NCBI GenBank assembly: GCA_023379355.1
Contig: JAMCUD010000016.1
Location: 1-64,000, forward strand
Reading direction: 5' to 3'
From: Thermoplasmatota archaeon
GTDB lineage: Archaea; Thermoplasmatota; Thermoplasmata; Thermoplasmatales; Thermoplasmataceae
DNA length: 64,000 bases
Both the position numbers and the translations under genes were made by a program. Below the pieces are notes generated by a model. That model made no database searches. It was not told where the DNA came from and was given only the letters and a program-made list of their open reading frames with translations. How positions within the stretch are numbered: position 1 is the first letter of the stretch; each line of letters opens with the position of its first letter. Positions 62,997-64,000 of the stretch are shown here, in pieces.

Positions 62997-63593
62997 TTAC
63001 TGTTCCTGAAGAAGAACCCCATTGGATATGTTCAGCACCTTACTTTTTCCTGAATCAATTCCATGGGACACTATGAGAATATCTACATTTCTTTCACGTG
63101 AATTATCGTACAGTATAGGGATAACTTCCTGAATACCTGAAACATTGGAGAGGACCTCATCCAACAGTATCACCTGGTTTCCTGAAAGAATTGCAGTGGC
63201 TATGGAGACCCTCATTCTCTGTCCCTGGCTCAAATCCGAGATTTTTCTGTTGCGATCTATTGATAACTGCTTGCAGAGTGCATTTACATAGGTCGATTCT
63301 CCATTCCTGTCTGCCATGGAAACCATAAGATGTTTTCCCACAGTCATATGACGAAAATATGAATTCTGAGACACATAAACAATGGACCGCTTCCATGGTG
63401 GTGACATCGAAACGTCAATTCCATTCACCTTTACAGTTCCATTATTCGATGCAGCGAGTCCCGCGATCGTCTTTAGGAGAAATGTTTTGCCAGCCCCATT
63501 TTCACCTTTCAGAAATGCAATCCCTTGATAGGAAAACCTTGCCTGAAGGCGGAAATCCCCGGAGAACGAGTCAACATCAACTTCAAGAGTCAA
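62997..63593 (-). CDS. ABC ATPase, molybdate/tungstate type (ModC/WtpC-like)
   Basis: 198 residues, short: it has the nucleotide-binding domain but no C-terminal regulatory (TOBE) domain. Walker A GENGAGKTF, Q-loop YVSQNSYFRHM, a slightly altered signature LSQGQRMRV (Gln for the second Gly region) and Walker B VILLDEVLSNV, with Val where Pro is usual. It overlaps the permease by 4 bases. Substrate molybdate or tungstate is inferred from the permease. Confidence 0.8.
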   Translation of the reverse strand: MTLEVDVDSFSGDFRLQARFSYQGIAFLKGENGAGKTFLLKTIAGLAASNNGTVKVNGIDVSMSPPWKRSIVYVSQNSYFRHMTVGKHLMVSMADRNGESTYVNALCKQLSIDRNRKISDLSQGQRMRVSIATAILSGNQVILLDEVLSNVSGIQEVIPILYDNSRERNVDILIVSHGIDSGKSKVLNISNGVLLQEQ

Positions 63594-64000
63594 TGTTTCA
63601 CCTCAGTTTTCATAAAGGCACTGCTGCCAATGATCTTCATCGCAATCAGTAGGGCCACGGATATGACTATCAGAAGTGCTGAGGCAGTTACTGCGGCTCC
63701 CGGACCATAATATCCATAATACTGGTATATGAGGACTGAGGCAGTCTCTGTTCCGTTGAATGGGCCCCCTATAATGTAGAAAACCAGAATCGCAACAGAA
63801 CCGAACTCACTTATTGCCCTGCTCATGGAAGTAAGGACGGAGGAGAATACCGACCTGATGTGTGAAGGTATGATTATTCCATACAGGACCGATAACCTCG
63901 CCTTTCCAAGGGTCATTGCAAATTCCTCAGGAGCCCTGTCGATTGAGGCAAAGAGGGACTGGGCAGACCTTACATATATGGGGGCACTTATAAAGGAAAG
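63590..64000 (-). CDS. ABC permease, ModB/WtpB-like, 5' end outside window
   Basis: Partial: 136 codons visible, the frame is open to the right edge (64000), so the start is beyond it. The EAA loop reads DRAPEEFAMTLGKARLSVLY and is followed by IIPSHIRSVFSSVLTSMSRAISEFGS, typical of molybdate/tungstate permeases. At least three spans remain. It is translationally coupled to the ATPase downstream (4-base overlap), and the binding protein is presumably upstream of the window. Confidence 0.82.
   Translation of the reverse strand, partial: LSFISAPIYVRSAQSLFASIDRAPEEFAMTLGKARLSVLYGIIIPSHIRSVFSSVLTSMSRAISEFGSVAILVFYIIGGPFNGTETASVLIYQYYGYYGPGAAVTASALLIVISVALLIAMKIIGSSAFMKTEVKH

Noticed and set aside
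1..64000. CRISPR arrays, rRNA genes or intact insertion sequences
   Set aside because: No regularly spaced repeats, rRNA sequence or complete transposase with terminal repeats was seen.

Overview
This window looks like a chromosomal segment from a member of the Thermoplasmatales (Euryarchaeota), probably a relative of Thermoplasma. The main reasons are archaeal housekeeping proteins (XPD helicase with four Fe-S cysteines, archaeal-type S-adenosylmethionine synthetase, prefoldin alpha, FtsY without an acidic domain, ribosomal protein L41e, PINA ATPase, aCPSF-type beta-CASP protein, stand-alone XerA recombinase), an intron-containing tRNA-Trp, and many start codons placed about 22-30 bases after a TATA-like box, as expected for largely leaderless mRNAs. 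The XPD-acetyltransferase-AdoMet synthetase neighbourhood also recalls Thermoplasma. GTG and TTG starts are common. No rRNA, CRISPR array or intact insertion sequence is visible. Two relic-like stretches and three tRNAs are present.

Layout. 1-517 (minus): L41e, tRNA-Trp with a 66-base intron and a partial P-loop protein. 748-1524: LigB-like protein. 1572-7400 (all minus): the most unusual block, with three secreted TasA/camelysin-like paralogues, a multi-membrane-span SipW/S26B-type signal peptidase, a DUF5305-like membrane protein, a small membrane protein and a winged-helix regulator. 7401-8171: AT-rich, no intact gene. 8172-28536: mostly core metabolism and information processing (rpe, MDR dehydrogenase, xerA, prenyl synthase, rnhB, TPR protein, xpd, ClC channel, acetyltransferase, AdoMet synthetase, purH, presenilin-like protease overlapping topA, methyltransferase, DRG-type GTPase, acylphosphatase, threonine dehydratase, and a formiminotransferase/cyclodeaminase pair). 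28865-32723: class II ribonucleotide reductase, thiolase, tRNA-Leu.

33049-41542 is a transport region: a fused double permease of the NitT/TauT type, a DMT-family exporter, and a complete sugar ABC importer (binding protein, two permeases, ATPase) followed by a Gfo/Idh/MocA oxidoreductase. 41602-46193 holds a COG1709-like regulator, a second and probably housekeeping S26B signal peptidase, a small membrane protein, ftsY, pfdA and pgk. 46484-48395 pairs a UTP-sugar nucleotidyltransferase with a UDP-sulfoquinovose synthase-like enzyme, suggesting a sulfonated surface glycan. 48487-58340 returns to housekeeping (MetE-like, MarC, ABC ATPase, beta-CASP nuclease, MTA phosphorylase, Asn-synthase-like protein, PINA, leucyl aminopeptidase, tRNA thiolation enzyme). 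58460-59170 has tRNA-Ile followed by a stretch that looks like a decayed transposase. 59238-64000 holds Tag glycosylase, a Bat-like HTH_10 regulator with a perfect inverted repeat at its start codon, a divergent small protein, UbiA prenyltransferase, a second Gfo/Idh oxidoreductase and the end of a molybdate/tungstate-type ABC operon.

How parts fit together: the 1572-7400 block can be read as one surface-protein system in which the peptidase processes the three paralogues, the DUF5305-like protein helps at the membrane, and the first gene in transcription order is the regulator. The methionine-cycle genes (AdoMet synthetase, MTA phosphorylase, MetE-like) are present but dispersed. All function calls rest on motifs read by eye; no database search was possible.
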